From Rhizomonospora bruguierae (lineage in GTDB: Bacteria; Actinomycetota; Actinomycetes; Mycobacteriales; Micromonosporaceae), in contig NZ_BBQH01000018.1 of NCBI RefSeq assembly GCF_018397995.1, positions 109,332-173,331 on the forward strand: a stretch of DNA of 64,000 nt. The letters are read 5' to 3'. The notes below the pieces were generated by a model that saw nothing but the letters and a program-made list of their open reading frames with translations, did not search any database and was not told the origin of the DNA. A program made the translations under genes and the position numbers. Positions 14,871 to 23,219 of the stretch are shown here, one piece after another. Every line of letters begins with the position of its first letter. Positions within the stretch are counted from its first letter, which is position 1.

Positions 14871-16640
14871 TCAGGTACAGGTGGCGCCGTTGAGGGTGTA
14901 CCCGGTCGGCGCGGCGTTGTTGCCGCTGTGGGTGGCCTGGTAGCCGATGGTCGTCGAACCGCCCGCCGGGATCGAGCCGTTGTAACTCATGCTGGTCGCG
15001 GTGACCTGACCGCTGGAGGGCGAGTACGTCGCGTTCCAACCGGAGGTGATGGTCTGCCCGGACCCGAGGGTGAACCGCAGCGACCACCCGCCGCTGATCG
15101 CGGACGAGCCGGTGTTGGTGATGGTGATGTCGTTGGTCAGGCCGTTGTTCCAGGCGTTGACCGTGTTGGTGACCCGGCAGGCACCGGTGCCGGGGGGCGG
15201 GGTGGTCACGGGCGGGGTGGTCGCCGGCGGGGTCGTCACGGGCGGGGTCGTCGCGGGCGGCGTGACCGGCGGGGTGGTGACGGGTGGAGTCACCGGCGGA
15301 GTGGTCGGGGCGGCGCCCTCGCTGACGGTGATGGTGGAGATGCTCCGCGCCGGGATGGTGACGGTCGCCTGTCCGCCGCCGAGAGTCACCGGCTGTGCCG
15401 CGGCGCCGAGGCTTTGCGCGGTGACGGTGTACTCGGCGTTCGAGATGCTCTGCGGCGTCTGGATGACGGCATTGTTGATCGCGCTCGTCGAACGGTTGAG
15501 GATCACCAGCGTGATCTTGCCTCTACCCTGGTAGGCGGTGACCTCCAGACCGGCGGTTCTCGAGCTCTTCGAGAGCGCGACGCGCTTGTCGCCGGGCCGG
15601 ACGTACTTGGCGTACTGCGCGAACGCCTGGCCGCGCCGCAGGACCGCGCCCTTCGTGGTCCCGTACTGGGCGTCGCCGTCACCGATGAAGGAGTAGAAGC
15701 GGCGGGCGTACCACCAGATGTACGCGCTCCAGTTGGCCTCCATCGACCTGTGTACGGTCCGCATGATGTCGTCCAGGGTTTCGTTCCAGGCCGCCGCGTT
15801 GCTGGGATTCCCCCAGATGTTCGAGCCGTTGCCGTCGGCCGCGTGCAGGTTCCACTCGGTCATCCACTGGTTCTTGCCGTACTGGGCGGCGAGCGGGTAG
15901 GCGGACAGGTTTCCACTGTTCTCCGCGTCGTACAGGTGGCCGCCGACATAGCCGATGTTGTTGCGCGCGGTGGCGTCCTGCAGGGTCGGGTCGGAGTACG
16001 CGCGGTCGAATCTCAGGGATTCGCCAACCAGGAGCCTGGTGTCCCTGACCTTGGCGCCCTGGTCGCGGACCCAGTTACGCATCTCGGTGCCGGTCCAGTC
16101 CATCGAATCGTAGTCCGGGTGCCAGTCCGGCTCGTTCTGGACCGAGGTCACGTCGATCGTGACGCCCTGGCTCTTCATGTACTGAACGTAGCCGTCCAGG
16201 TGCGCGGCATAGTCGTCGTAGTAGTCGGTCTTGAGTTTGCCGCCGTTGGTCCTGCTGTTGTTCGTCTTGAAGTTCGCGGGGGCCGTCCAGGGCGAGGCAA
16301 GGATCTTGACATTGGAGCCGTACGACTTCGCCGTCCGCAGGCTGCTCGCGTACAGGCTCCACTCGCTCGACACCGGCGACACCACGGTCCGAATGATCGA
16401 CAGACCGAGCTGCCCCTGACCCATACCGACCAGGGTCTGGGTTTCCGCGTCCGTCCACGGGCTGCCGGAGCCGTTGAAGATCGGGGTCGCGCCCCCGAAC
16501 CCGTCGATCGTCTGGTACGACGTGCCGGTATTGACGGTTATGTCGGGCGTCGCGGCCTGCGCGGGCGGGGCGACCAGAACGCCGCCCGCCACGGTGGCCA
16601 GCACGGCCGCGGCCACCAACCCCATCCGAGACTTCTTCAC
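14871..16640 (-). CDS. Secreted GH30 glucuronoxylanase with CBM2
   Basis: The 589-residue protein starts at GTG 16640 after GGAGTAAACC. A signal peptide (1-29, cleavage near PAQAA) precedes a GH30 catalytic domain (about 32-420). Its acid/base is E170 in SVQNEPDW and its nucleophile E262 in WMTEWNLH. The segment WWYARRFYSF matches the arginine region that binds the glucuronate side group in subfamily 8, so the likely reaction is endo-cleavage of glucuronoxylan. A Thr/Pro linker built on TTPPVT repeats joins a C-terminal CBM2 (about 480-589) with paired cysteines. GC in the catalytic part is lower (about 60-63% in sampled lines) than in neighbours. Confidence 0.9.
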   Translation of the reverse strand: MKKSRMGLVAAAVLATVAGGVLVAPPAQAATPDITVNTGTSYQTIDGFGGATPIFNGSGSPWTDAETQTLVGMGQGQLGLSIIRTVVSPVSSEWSLYASSLRTAKSYGSNVKILASPWTAPANFKTNNSRTNGGKLKTDYYDDYAAHLDGYVQYMKSQGVTIDVTSVQNEPDWHPDYDSMDWTGTEMRNWVRDQGAKVRDTRLLVGESLRFDRAYSDPTLQDATARNNIGYVGGHLYDAENSGNLSAYPLAAQYGKNQWMTEWNLHAADGNGSNIWGNPSNAAAWNETLDDIMRTVHRSMEANWSAYIWWYARRFYSFIGDGDAQYGTTKGAVLRRGQAFAQYAKYVRPGDKRVALSKSSRTAGLEVTAYQGRGKITLVILNRSTSAINNAVIQTPQSISNAEYTVTAQSLGAAAQPVTLGGGQATVTIPARSISTITVSEGAAPTTPPVTPPVTTPPVTPPATTPPVTTPPATTPPVTTPPPGTGACRVTNTVNAWNNGLTNDITITNTGSSAISGGWSLRFTLGSGQTITSGWNATYSPSSGQVTATSMSYNGSIPAGGSTTIGYQATHSGNNAAPTGYTLNGATCT

Positions 16641-16818
16641 GGTTTACTCCACTGGCTCGTACGACAGCAGCCTTGAACGGGTCGATGGTGGCGGGCAGGT
16701 GGGCAACCGCACGCACACATAGGTATTAGTCAATGTATCCGACAAGATAGCTCGCCCCTTACCGCGCGCACAACCCTCGCGTGCCGGCGCTGTTCGAGGC
16801 GCGCGCCGCGGACCTGGA
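16641..16818 (-). promoter_or_regulatory. Probable promoter and leader of the GH30 gene
   Basis: The 178-bp gap upstream of the GH30 gene contains an AT-rich island (16718-16750) in otherwise very GC-rich DNA. On the minus strand it reads TTGTCGGATACATTGACTAA followed by TACCTATGT. TTGTCG and a downstream CTATGT are about 17 bp apart and could serve as -35 and -10 boxes. The remaining 75 bp form an untranslated leader. No clear repressor palindrome is visible. This is an inference from composition and spacing. Confidence 0.35.
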
Positions 16819-17757
16819 TTAGCGCGGGTCGAAGGCGGCGAGTTCCGCCCGGTTCGGGGGCTGCGCGCCGGCCCGGGCACACACGAAGGCGGACACCCGC
16901 ACGGCGTGCTCGATCACCCGTCGCAGGGTCTCCGGGTCGATGCCGCGCAGGGCCGCCTCCCGGTCGCGGCCGAGCAGGTCGGCCGCTGCCAGGGCGTCGA
17001 GCAGACCGGAGGTGAACGCGTCGCCGGCCCCGACGGTGTCGACGACCGTGACCGCCCACCCGGGGACGGTCACCGCGCCGGACCTGCTCACCGCGAAGGC
17101 GCCGGCGCCACCCCTGGTCACCACGACGAGGCTCGGCCCGCGCGCGAGCCACTCCGCGGCGACCCGCTCGGGCGCCCGGCCCGGGACCAGCCACGCCAGA
17201 TCCTCGTCGCTCACCTTCACCACGTCGCTGGCCGCGACCAGGCCGTCGATCCGGGCCCGGGTGGCGGGCGGATCGGCGACCAGAGCGGGCCGCACGTTCG
17301 GGTCGTAGCTGATGGTGCTGCGCCCGCGCAGTTCCCGCAGGATGGCCTCGACGGCCCCGGCGCCCGGTTCCAGATAGGCCGCGATGGAGCCGGTGTGCAC
17401 GGCGACCGTGCCGGCGGAGACGCCGCCCGGAACGCCCGGCGACGGCAGCCGCCAGACGAGTTCGAACTCGTACCGCGCGGCGCCCGCCGCGTCGAGCACG
17501 GCGGTGGCTGTGGCGGTCGGCGCGTCGTCGATCGCCGCACCGACCAGGGCCACCCCGGCGGAGCGCAGATGCTCGCGCAGCAGTGCGCCGTACGGGTCGT
17601 CGCCGGTGCGGGTGAGCAGGTGCACCCGGCGGCCGAGGCGGGCTAGGCCGAGGGCCACGTTCGCCGGGCTGCCGCCCGGATGTTCCCGCACCGATCCGTC
17701 CGGCGCGCGGACGACGTCGACCAACGCCTCGCCGACGACGAGGATGCCCCTGGACAC
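16819..17757 (-). CDS. PfkB-family carbohydrate kinase (fructokinase-like)
   Basis: A 312-residue ribokinase/PfkB sugar kinase. The N-terminal substrate motif is GEALVDVV...EHPGGSPANVALGLARLG, and the ATP/anion-hole motif with the catalytic aspartate is VVDTVGAGDAFTSGLL. It most resembles fructokinases, phosphorylating a free hexose or pentose in the cytosol; the exact sugar is inferred. Remnants of an FGGY kinase and a zinc-dependent polyol-type dehydrogenase follow upstream on the same strand. The gene may therefore be the surviving part of a polyol catabolic operon. Confidence 0.87.
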   Translation of the reverse strand: MSRGILVVGEALVDVVRAPDGSVREHPGGSPANVALGLARLGRRVHLLTRTGDDPYGALLREHLRSAGVALVGAAIDDAPTATATAVLDAAGAARYEFELVWRLPSPGVPGGVSAGTVAVHTGSIAAYLEPGAGAVEAILRELRGRSTISYDPNVRPALVADPPATRARIDGLVAASDVVKVSDEDLAWLVPGRAPERVAAEWLARGPSLVVVTRGGAGAFAVSRSGAVTVPGWAVTVVDTVGAGDAFTSGLLDALAAADLLGRDREAALRGIDPETLRRVIEHAVRVSAFVCARAGAQPPNRAELAAFDPR

Positions 17758-17821
17758 CGTTGACCGTTCCCTTCCCGGTTAGCGAACCGCACGCACCCCC
17801 GCCACCGCCCGCTGCCCCGCG

Positions 17822-18243
17822 TCAGGAGACGATGCCGACCTTGCCGGACACGCCGGCGTCGGCCTCCTCGTCCGCCGCCGCCGCGTCACCCAGACCGTAT
17901 CGTCCCGTCACGATGACCTCGGGGTGCAGTTGCCACCGGGCCAGGTTGTCGACCAGTTCCCGAAGCCGCCAGGTGCTGGTGACCCACGAACCCTCGATCC
18001 GCAACTGCTGGTGGATCACGTCGGGGCTGGCGTCGAGTTCCAGCCGGCCACCCTCGCCGACCAGCACGCACCGGCCGTACCGGCGGGCCGCGCGGACCGC
18101 CAGGGCACGCCCCGCGACGCTGCCCGAGCAGTCCATGGTGGCCTCGAAGCCGCCGTCGGTGAGCGCCAGCAGGGCCGGCAGCGCCTCGGCGCCGGCCAGG
18201 ACGCCTCGTCGATGGCGCCGAGCCGGACCGCCAGGTCCAGCCG
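17822..18243 (-). pseudogene. Zinc-dependent medium-chain dehydrogenase, C-terminal remnant
   Basis: Only the second half of the Rossmann domain and the C-terminus remain. RLDLAVRLGA appears in one frame near 18240. After a frame change the sequence continues as ALLALTDGGFEATMDCSGSV, RRYGRCVLVGEGG, then IEGSWVTSTWRLRELVDNL and ends SGKVGIVS. The catalytic zinc-binding N-terminal half is missing, and a short deletion is also suspected near the C-terminus. It is fused directly to the FGGY kinase remnant. The parent was probably a polyol or sugar dehydrogenase. Confidence 0.65.
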
Positions 18244-18504
18244 CGCCCACCGCGACCGCCCGCACCCGGCGGCCCGGGCTGCGGGCGAGCACGGTGGACA
18301 GGTTGGCGACGGTGACGTTCACCAGTCCGCGGGCCGCTGCTCCGCCCAGCCGGTCGCGGGCGAGAACGGCGGCACCGGCGTGGTGGCAACGTCCAGCACC
18401 CGGCCCCCGGGCGAGACCAGCGCCGCCCGGGTCGTCTGGGTGCCGATGTCGACGGCGGCGACGCAGCCGGTGCCGGGCTCAATAGCCGAGTTCGACGCGG
18501 GCAT
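18244..18504 (-). pseudogene. FGGY carbohydrate kinase, N-terminal remnant
   Basis: From about ATG 18504 the frame gives the typical FGGY opening (VAAVDIGTQTTRAALVSPGG) and GWAEQRPADW, then hits a stop at 18319-18321. If one G is restored in the TGGTGA run, the reading continues NVTVANLSTVLARSPGRRVR and AVAVGAAG, again FGGY-like. It then switches at about 18243 into the dehydrogenase remnant. The kinase thus carries a one-base deletion and has lost some 80% of its length. Xylulokinase-type kinases have this N-terminus, but the sugar cannot be named. Confidence 0.65.
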
Positions 18505-18569
18505 GCTCTGCGCCCGATAGGAAACACCGCCCCTTACCCGCGCGGCCCCGGCCAGCACAGCAAGATCTT

Positions 18570-18623
18570 GTTACAGACACGCCGATTTCTGGGCTGATCC
18601 GCACCAAGATCTCCGTACCCCAC
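18570..18623 (-). repeat. Dispersed 48-bp intergenic element, copy 4
   Basis: On the minus strand this copy reads GTGGGGTACGGAGATCTTGG and ends GGCGTGTCTGTAAC. Compared with copies 1-3 it has a six-base insertion near the GTGGG end and several substitutions. It retains the AGATCTTGGT block, the CCAGAAA core and GGCGTGTCT. It lies in the 354-bp gene-free interval upstream of the kinase remnant, next to a field of degenerate short repeats. Confidence 0.7.
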
Positions 18624-18790
18624 GCGAGCGGGGCACGCCCCGCAAGCGAGGCACCGCAAGCGGGACACTGCAACGCAAGCAGGGCAGCGCCGCGCGAGGA
18701 CACCGCCGTATGAGCGAGGGCGGCGCCACACAAGGGCGGCGCCGTACAAGTGAAAGCACCACCGCATAAGCGAGAGCACCGCACCGCCCG
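18624..18790. repeat. Degenerate tandem array of 16-21 bp units
   Basis: About nine loosely conserved units follow one another. Examples are CCCCGCAAGCGAGGCAC, CGCAAGCGGGACAC, CGCGCGAGGACACCG, GTATGAGCGAGGGCGGC and GCATAAGCGAGAGCAC. The shared core is an A/C-AGCGAG-GGCAC-like string. No coding pattern or long stem is evident. Together with the dispersed element this fills the 18505-18858 interval. Such eroded arrays may arise by slippage; function is unknown. Confidence 0.55.
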
Positions 18791-18858
18791 CACGGCGTGG
18801 TGCGGGCGGACGGGCGGGCCGGCTGACCCGCCGCCACCTGCCGCCCGGCCCGTGGCCG

Positions 18859-19602
18859 TCAGCGGGCGACGAGGGTGACCTCGAAGGAGTACCGGTCGCT
18901 GCGGTATAGGTGCGAGCCGTACTCGACGGCGCGGCCGGCGTGGTCGTACGCCGTGCGCTGCATGGTGAGCAGCGGCGCGCCCCGGGCCGTGCCGAGTAGT
19001 CGCGCCTCGGCGGCGGTGGCCTTGCGCGCCCCGATCGCCTGGTCGGCGATGCGCAACTGCACGCCGCTCTCCCGCAGTACCTGGTAGAGGCCGGCGGCCC
19101 GCAGCCGCTCGGCGGTGATCGGGGCGACGTCGGCGGGGACGTAGTTGTGCATCAGGGCGAGCGGTTCGTCCTCGGCGTAGCGCAGCCGCCGGATGGAGAG
19201 AACCTCCGCCCGCGGTCCGAGGTGGAGTGCGGGCGCCACGTCGTCGGGCACCTCGGCCACGTCGAACGCGAGCACCTCCGTGCGCGGCTTGCGGTGCGCC
19301 CGGCGCAGGTCGTCGTGGAGGCTGGTGAGGTCGACCCGGCGGCGCACGGCACTGCGCACGACCTGGGTGCCCACGCCCCGCTTGCGCACCACCAGTCCCT
19401 TGTCGACCAGGTGTTGGATCGCCTGGCGCAGGGTCGGCCGGGACAGGCCGAGCCCGTCCGCCAGTGTCACCTCGGTGTCCAGGCGGGAGCCCGGCGGCAG
19501 CCGCCCCGACTCGATCAGACGCTCGAGACCGGTCGCGACCTGGAAGTACAGCGGCACGGGGCTGAACCGGTCGATGGTGATGAGGCGGGCGATGCCGGCC
19601 AC
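18859..19602 (-). CDS. GntR-family regulator (HutC/UTRA type), probable inositol regulator
   Basis: A 247-residue regulator. The N-terminal GntR winged helix (about 10-75) includes LYFQVATGLERLIESGRLPP, LADGLGLSRPTLRQAIQHLV and the wing VVRKRGVGTQVV. The C-terminal UTRA ligand domain (about 95-245) has AEVLSIRRLRYAEDEPLALM and an ending VEYGSHLYRSDRYSFEV. GTG 19602 follows AGGAGG with ideal spacing and is preferred to an upstream start. It is divergent from the iol operon across 117 bp, so its probable role is inducer-relieved repression of inositol genes, with an inositol breakdown intermediate as ligand (inference). Confidence 0.88.
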   Translation of the reverse strand: MAGIARLITIDRFSPVPLYFQVATGLERLIESGRLPPGSRLDTEVTLADGLGLSRPTLRQAIQHLVDKGLVVRKRGVGTQVVRSAVRRRVDLTSLHDDLRRAHRKPRTEVLAFDVAEVPDDVAPALHLGPRAEVLSIRRLRYAEDEPLALMHNYVPADVAPITAERLRAAGLYQVLRESGVQLRIADQAIGARKATAAEARLLGTARGAPLLTMQRTAYDHAGRAVEYGSHLYRSDRYSFEVTLVAR

Positions 19603-19630
19603 GTCGGCCTCCTGGACGTCGGGCGGAAAC

Positions 19631-19660
19631 GTCAGTATGTCATAACAAAGCCTTGACTTC
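19631..19660. promoter_or_regulatory. Divergent regulatory region between GntR and iol genes
   Basis: This short AT-rich island reads GTCAGTATGTCATAACAAAG followed by CCTTGACTTC. TATGTCATA is close to a GntR-type operator, and TTGACT (19653-19658) can act as a -35 box for the iol genes. It is the only non-GC-rich stretch in the 117-bp spacer. It probably contains both promoters and the operator, though none is experimentally supported here. Confidence 0.5.
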
Positions 19661-19719
19661 GATCGATGGACTCGGAACACTCGCTGCCACGGGCCGGTGC
19701 GGATCGAGGAGGTGCCGCA

Positions 19720-20574
19720 GTGATCCGGATAGCTGGCGCCCCCATCTCGTGGGGGGTGTGCGAGGTTCCCGGCTGGGGGTACCGCCTGCCGGCCGGACGG
19801 GTGCTGGCGGAGATGGCCGCGCTTGGGCTGACCGCGACGGAGGTCGGCCCCGACGGCTACCTACCCGCGGATCCGGCCGAGCGGGCCGACGTGACGGGGC
19901 GGCACGGCCTGGAGGTGGCCGGCGGTTTCGTGCCGGCCGTGCTGCACGATCCGGCCCACGACCCGGTGCCGGGTGTCGTGGCGACGCTGGCGGGCTGGTC
20001 CGGCGTGCTGGTTCTGGCCGCCGCCACCGGTGGCGACGGCTACGACGCGCGCCCGGAGCTGGACGGGACCGGCTGGCGGACGCTGCTCACGAACCTCGAC
20101 CGGTTGCTGGCCGCGGCGGCGGACCGGGGCATCACGGCCGTGCTGCACCCGCACGTGGGCACGATGGTCGAGACCCCCGCCGAGGTGTACCGGGTGGCCG
20201 AGGACTCCCGGATTCCCCTGTGCCTGGACACCGGGCACCTGCTGGCCGGCGGCACCGATCCCGCCGCGCTCGCCCGGGAGGTGCCCGGGCGGGTGGCGCA
20301 CGTCCACCTGAAGGACGTTGACGCGGGGTGGGCGGAGCGGGTGCGCGCCGGCGAGGTGGCCTACACCGACGCGGTGCGCGCCGGGATGTACCGGCCCCTC
20401 GGCGGCGGTGACGTGGATGTGGCGGGGATTGTCGCGACGCTAGGCGCGAGCGGCTACGCCGGCTGGTACGTCCTGGAGCAGGACACGATGCTGGCCGCCG
20501 CGCCCCCGCCCGGCGAAGGCCCGGTCGCCGAGGTGCGCGAGAGCCTGGAGTACCTGCGGGCGGTGGCGCCGTGA
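19720..20574 (+). CDS. iolE: IolE-like sugar phosphate isomerase/epimerase (inosose dehydratase)
   Basis: A 284-residue TIM-barrel protein of the AP-endonuclease-2 family. It starts RIAGAPISWGVCEVPGWGYR, the sequence typical of IolE, and has ITAVLHPHVGTMVET, IPLCLDTGHLLAGG and VAHVHLKDVD carrying the metal ligands. IolE dehydrates scyllo-inosose to the diketone that IolD opens. GTG 19720 lies behind GAGGAGG. It is the first gene of a five-gene operon in which all junctions overlap, and the iolC, iolB and iolD genes downstream support the assignment. An epimerase on another inosose is possible. Confidence 0.82.
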   Translation: MIRIAGAPISWGVCEVPGWGYRLPAGRVLAEMAALGLTATEVGPDGYLPADPAERADVTGRHGLEVAGGFVPAVLHDPAHDPVPGVVATLAGWSGVLVLAAATGGDGYDARPELDGTGWRTLLTNLDRLLAAAADRGITAVLHPHVGTMVETPAEVYRVAEDSRIPLCLDTGHLLAGGTDPAALAREVPGRVAHVHLKDVDAGWAERVRAGEVAYTDAVRAGMYRPLGGGDVDVAGIVATLGASGYAGWYVLEQDTMLAAAPPPGEGPVAEVRESLEYLRAVAP

Positions 20575-21524
20575 ACCCGTTCGACGTCGTGGCGATCGGC
20601 CGGCTCGGCGTGGACCTCTACCCCGAGCAGGTCGGGGTGCCGCTGGAGGCGGTCAGCACGTTCGGCAAGTCGCTCGGCGGCACCGCGGCCAACGTATCGG
20701 TCGCGGCGGCCCGGCACGGGCGCCGGGTCGCGCTCGTCAGCCACACCGGCGCCGACCCGTTCGGCCGGTACCTGCGCGGCGAACTGGCGCGGTACGGGGT
20801 GGACGGTCGCTGGGTGACGCCGGTCGAGCGGTTCCCCACGCCGGTGACGTTCTGCGAGATCTTCCCGCCGGACCGCTTTCCCATCTACTTCTACCGGTAT
20901 CCCCTGGCGCCCGACCTGTGCGTCACCGAGGCGGAACTCGACCTGGACGCGCTGCGCGCGGCGCGCGTGCTGTGGCTGACCGGCACGGGCCTGTCCGCCG
21001 AGCCGAGCCGGGGTGCGCACGTCGCCGCGCTGCGCGCCCGCGACCGGGCGCCGCTGACCATTGTGGACCTCGACTACCGGCCCCAGTTCTGGGCCGCTCC
21101 GGCTGACGCGCGCGCCGCGCTGGAGGCCGTCCTGCCGCTGGCCACCGTGGCGGTCGGCAACGCCGAGGAGTGCGCGGTGGCCACCGGGGAGGACGACCCG
21201 GAGCGGGCCGCCGCCGTGCTGCTCGCCCGGGGCGTCGACCTCGCCGTGGTCAAGCTCGGCGGCGACGGCGTCCTCGGCGTCACCGCCGCGGAGGCGGTCC
21301 GCATGCCGCCCGTACGGGTCGAGGTGGTCAACGGGCTCGGCGCGGGCGACGCGTTCGGCGGCGCCCTCTGCCACGGGCTGCTCGCGGGCTGGCCGCTGCG
21401 CCGGGTGCTGGCGTTCGCCAACGCCGCCGGCGCGATCGTGGCCGGCCGCCGCGCCTGCGCGCCGGACATGCCGACGACGGGCGAGGTGGAGGAGTTGGTG
21501 ACGGCGCTGACGACCGATGCGTGA
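20571..21524 (+). CDS. iolC: 5-dehydro-2-deoxygluconokinase
   Basis: A 317-residue PfkB-family kinase matching IolC. It has the opening FDVVAIGRLGVDLYPEQVGV, FGKSLGGTAANVSVAAARHG, the YFYRYPLAPDL segment specific to IolC, and the anion-hole VEVVNGLGAGDAFGGAL. It phosphorylates 2-deoxy-5-keto-gluconate in inositol catabolism, in the cytosol. The GTG start overlaps the iolE-like stop in a GTGA arrangement. The next gene starts 8 bp before the iolC stop, so the genes are translationally coupled. Confidence 0.9.
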   Translation: MNPFDVVAIGRLGVDLYPEQVGVPLEAVSTFGKSLGGTAANVSVAAARHGRRVALVSHTGADPFGRYLRGELARYGVDGRWVTPVERFPTPVTFCEIFPPDRFPIYFYRYPLAPDLCVTEAELDLDALRAARVLWLTGTGLSAEPSRGAHVAALRARDRAPLTIVDLDYRPQFWAAPADARAALEAVLPLATVAVGNAEECAVATGEDDPERAAAVLLARGVDLAVVKLGGDGVLGVTAAEAVRMPPVRVEVVNGLGAGDAFGGALCHGLLAGWPLRRVLAFANAAGAIVAGRRACAPDMPTTGEVEELVTALTTDA

Positions 21525-22392
21525 CGAGGCCCTGCGCGACCTGGTCGACGCCCGCGCGGAGCACCCGGAGCGGTTCGCCGCCGCGGGGGCGGCCCGGCGG
21601 CGGCGCCCGCTGCTCGGTCCGCGGGGTCGGCTGATGCTCGTCGCCGCCGACCACCCGGCGCGCGGCGCCTTCGCGGTCGGTGGCCGGGGCATGGCCATGG
21701 CGGACCGGACCGACCTGCTCGACCGGTTGCTCGTCGCGCTCGCCCGGCCGGGCGTGGACGGGGTGCTCGCCGCCCCGGACGTCGTCGACGACCTGCTCCT
21801 GCTCGGCGCGCTCGACGGCAAGGTGGTGGTCGGCTCGATGAACCGGGGCGGCATTGCGGGCACCGCGTTCGAGATCGACGACCGGTTCACCGCGTACACC
21901 GCGGCCGCGCTGGCCGCCGGGAACCTCGACGGCGGCAAGATGCTGCTGCGGATCGACCCGGGCGACGTGGCCACCGCCGCCACGCTGGAGGCGTGCGGCC
22001 ACGCGGTGAGCGCGCTGGCCGCGCACGGGCTGATGGCCATGGTGGAGCCGTTCTGGGTACGCCGGGACCGGGCCGGCCGGGCGGTCAACGACCTCTCCCC
22101 CGACGCCGTGATCCGGGCGATCGCCGTCGCCCAGGGCCTCGGCACCACCTCCGCGTACACCTGGCTGAAGGTGCCGGTCGTCACCGAGATGGAGCGGGTG
22201 ATGGCGGCCGGCACGCTGCCCGCGGTGCTGCTCGGCGGCGATCCGGGCACCGCGCCGGATGAGACCTACGCGGCCTGGCAGCAGGCGCTGCGGCTGCCGA
22301 CCGTCCGCGGGCTGGTGATCGGCCGGGCGCTGCTCTACCCGCCGGACGATGACGTCGCGGCGGCGGTCGACACGGCGGTGGGGCTGCTATGA
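21517..22392 (+). CDS. Cgl0159-family (beta/alpha)8 aldolase-like protein
   Basis: A 291-residue class-I aldolase-like TIM barrel. Recognisable parts are LMLVAADHPARGAFAVGG, VVVGSMNRGGIAGTAFEIDD, GGKMLLRIDPGD (probable Schiff-base lysine region), LMAMVEPFW and a YTWLKVPVV segment. It corresponds to the Cgl0159 family found in actinobacterial inositol clusters. There it is a candidate for the aldolase step that IolJ performs in Bacillus (cleaving the phosphorylated keto-deoxygluconate). The precise reaction is inferred from context. It overlaps iolC by 8 bp and iolB by 4 bp. Confidence 0.78.
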   Translation: MRDEALRDLVDARAEHPERFAAAGAARRRRPLLGPRGRLMLVAADHPARGAFAVGGRGMAMADRTDLLDRLLVALARPGVDGVLAAPDVVDDLLLLGALDGKVVVGSMNRGGIAGTAFEIDDRFTAYTAAALAAGNLDGGKMLLRIDPGDVATAATLEACGHAVSALAAHGLMAMVEPFWVRRDRAGRAVNDLSPDAVIRAIAVAQGLGTTSAYTWLKVPVVTEMERVMAAGTLPAVLLGGDPGTAPDETYAAWQQALRLPTVRGLVIGRALLYPPDDDVAAAVDTAVGLL

Positions 22393-23219
22393 CCTGGTTT
22401 CGTCCACAGTGCACAATCGTCGAGCCGGACGGCCGGGAGTGGCGGCACGCCGGGCTGCAGCTCGTCACCCTGGGCCCCGGCGAGCCCGCGTCCTGGCACA
22501 CCCGCGGCACCGAGCAGGTGATCGTGCCGCTGGCCGGCGCGGCCGAGGTCACCTGCGACGGCACCACGCTGAGCCTGCACGGCCGGCCGGACGTCTTCAC
22601 CGCCGCCACCGACCTGTGCTACCTGCCACCCGGCGCCGAGGTGAGCCTCACCAGCCCGGCGGGCGGCCGGTTCGCCGTCGCCTCCGCCGTGGCCGGACCG
22701 GGCCTGCCGCCGCGCTACCGCCCGGCCTCGGAGGTGCCCGTCGAGGTACGGGGCGCCGGCCACGCCACCCGCCAGGTCAACAACCTCGCCGACGCGGAGA
22801 CGTTCGCCTGCCGCCGCCTCATCGTGGTGGAGGTGCTCACCCCGGGCGGGAACTGGTCGAGCTACCCGCCGCACAAGCACGACGAGCACCGCCCGGACGA
22901 GACGGAACTGGAGGAGATCTACTACTTCGAGGTAGCCGGCGGCGGCGTCGGCTACCAGCGGGTGTACGCCAGCGCGCCGGAGCGCCCGATCGACGTGCTG
23001 GCCGAGGTGCGCAGCGGCGACGTGGTCCTCGTGCCGCACGGCTGGCACGGGCCGTCGATGGCGGCGCCGGGGTACGACCTCTACTACCTCAACGTGATGG
23101 CCGGGCCGGGCGAGCGCGCCTGGCGGTTCCGCGACGACCCGGCGCACGCCTGGATCCGCGACACGTGGGCGGACCAGCCGGCCGACCCGCGCGTCCCGTT
23201 CTACGGGAGGCACGCATGA
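22389..23219 (+). CDS. iolB: 5-deoxy-glucuronate isomerase
   Basis: A 276-residue bicupin of the KduI/IolB family. The C-terminal cupin carries SYPPHKHDEHRPDETELEE, the metal-binding histidines and glutamate, and VVLVPHGWHGPSMAAPGYDL, the second histidine block. IolB converts 5-deoxy-glucuronate into 2-deoxy-5-keto-gluconate, the substrate of IolC. Both ends overlap neighbours in ATGA arrangements, which places it firmly in the iol operon. Confidence 0.93.
   Translation: MTWFRPQCTIVEPDGREWRHAGLQLVTLGPGEPASWHTRGTEQVIVPLAGAAEVTCDGTTLSLHGRPDVFTAATDLCYLPPGAEVSLTSPAGGRFAVASAVAGPGLPPRYRPASEVPVEVRGAGHATRQVNNLADAETFACRRLIVVEVLTPGGNWSSYPPHKHDEHRPDETELEEIYYFEVAGGGVGYQRVYASAPERPIDVLAEVRSGDVVLVPHGWHGPSMAAPGYDLYYLNVMAGPGERAWRFRDDPAHAWIRDTWADQPADPRVPFYGRHA

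Noticed and set aside
14790..16676. Plus-strand frame of about 628 codons across the GH30 gene
   Set aside because: It is an antisense shadow of the GH30 gene, rich in Gly/Arg/Val from codon structure. It has no start with a ribosome binding site.
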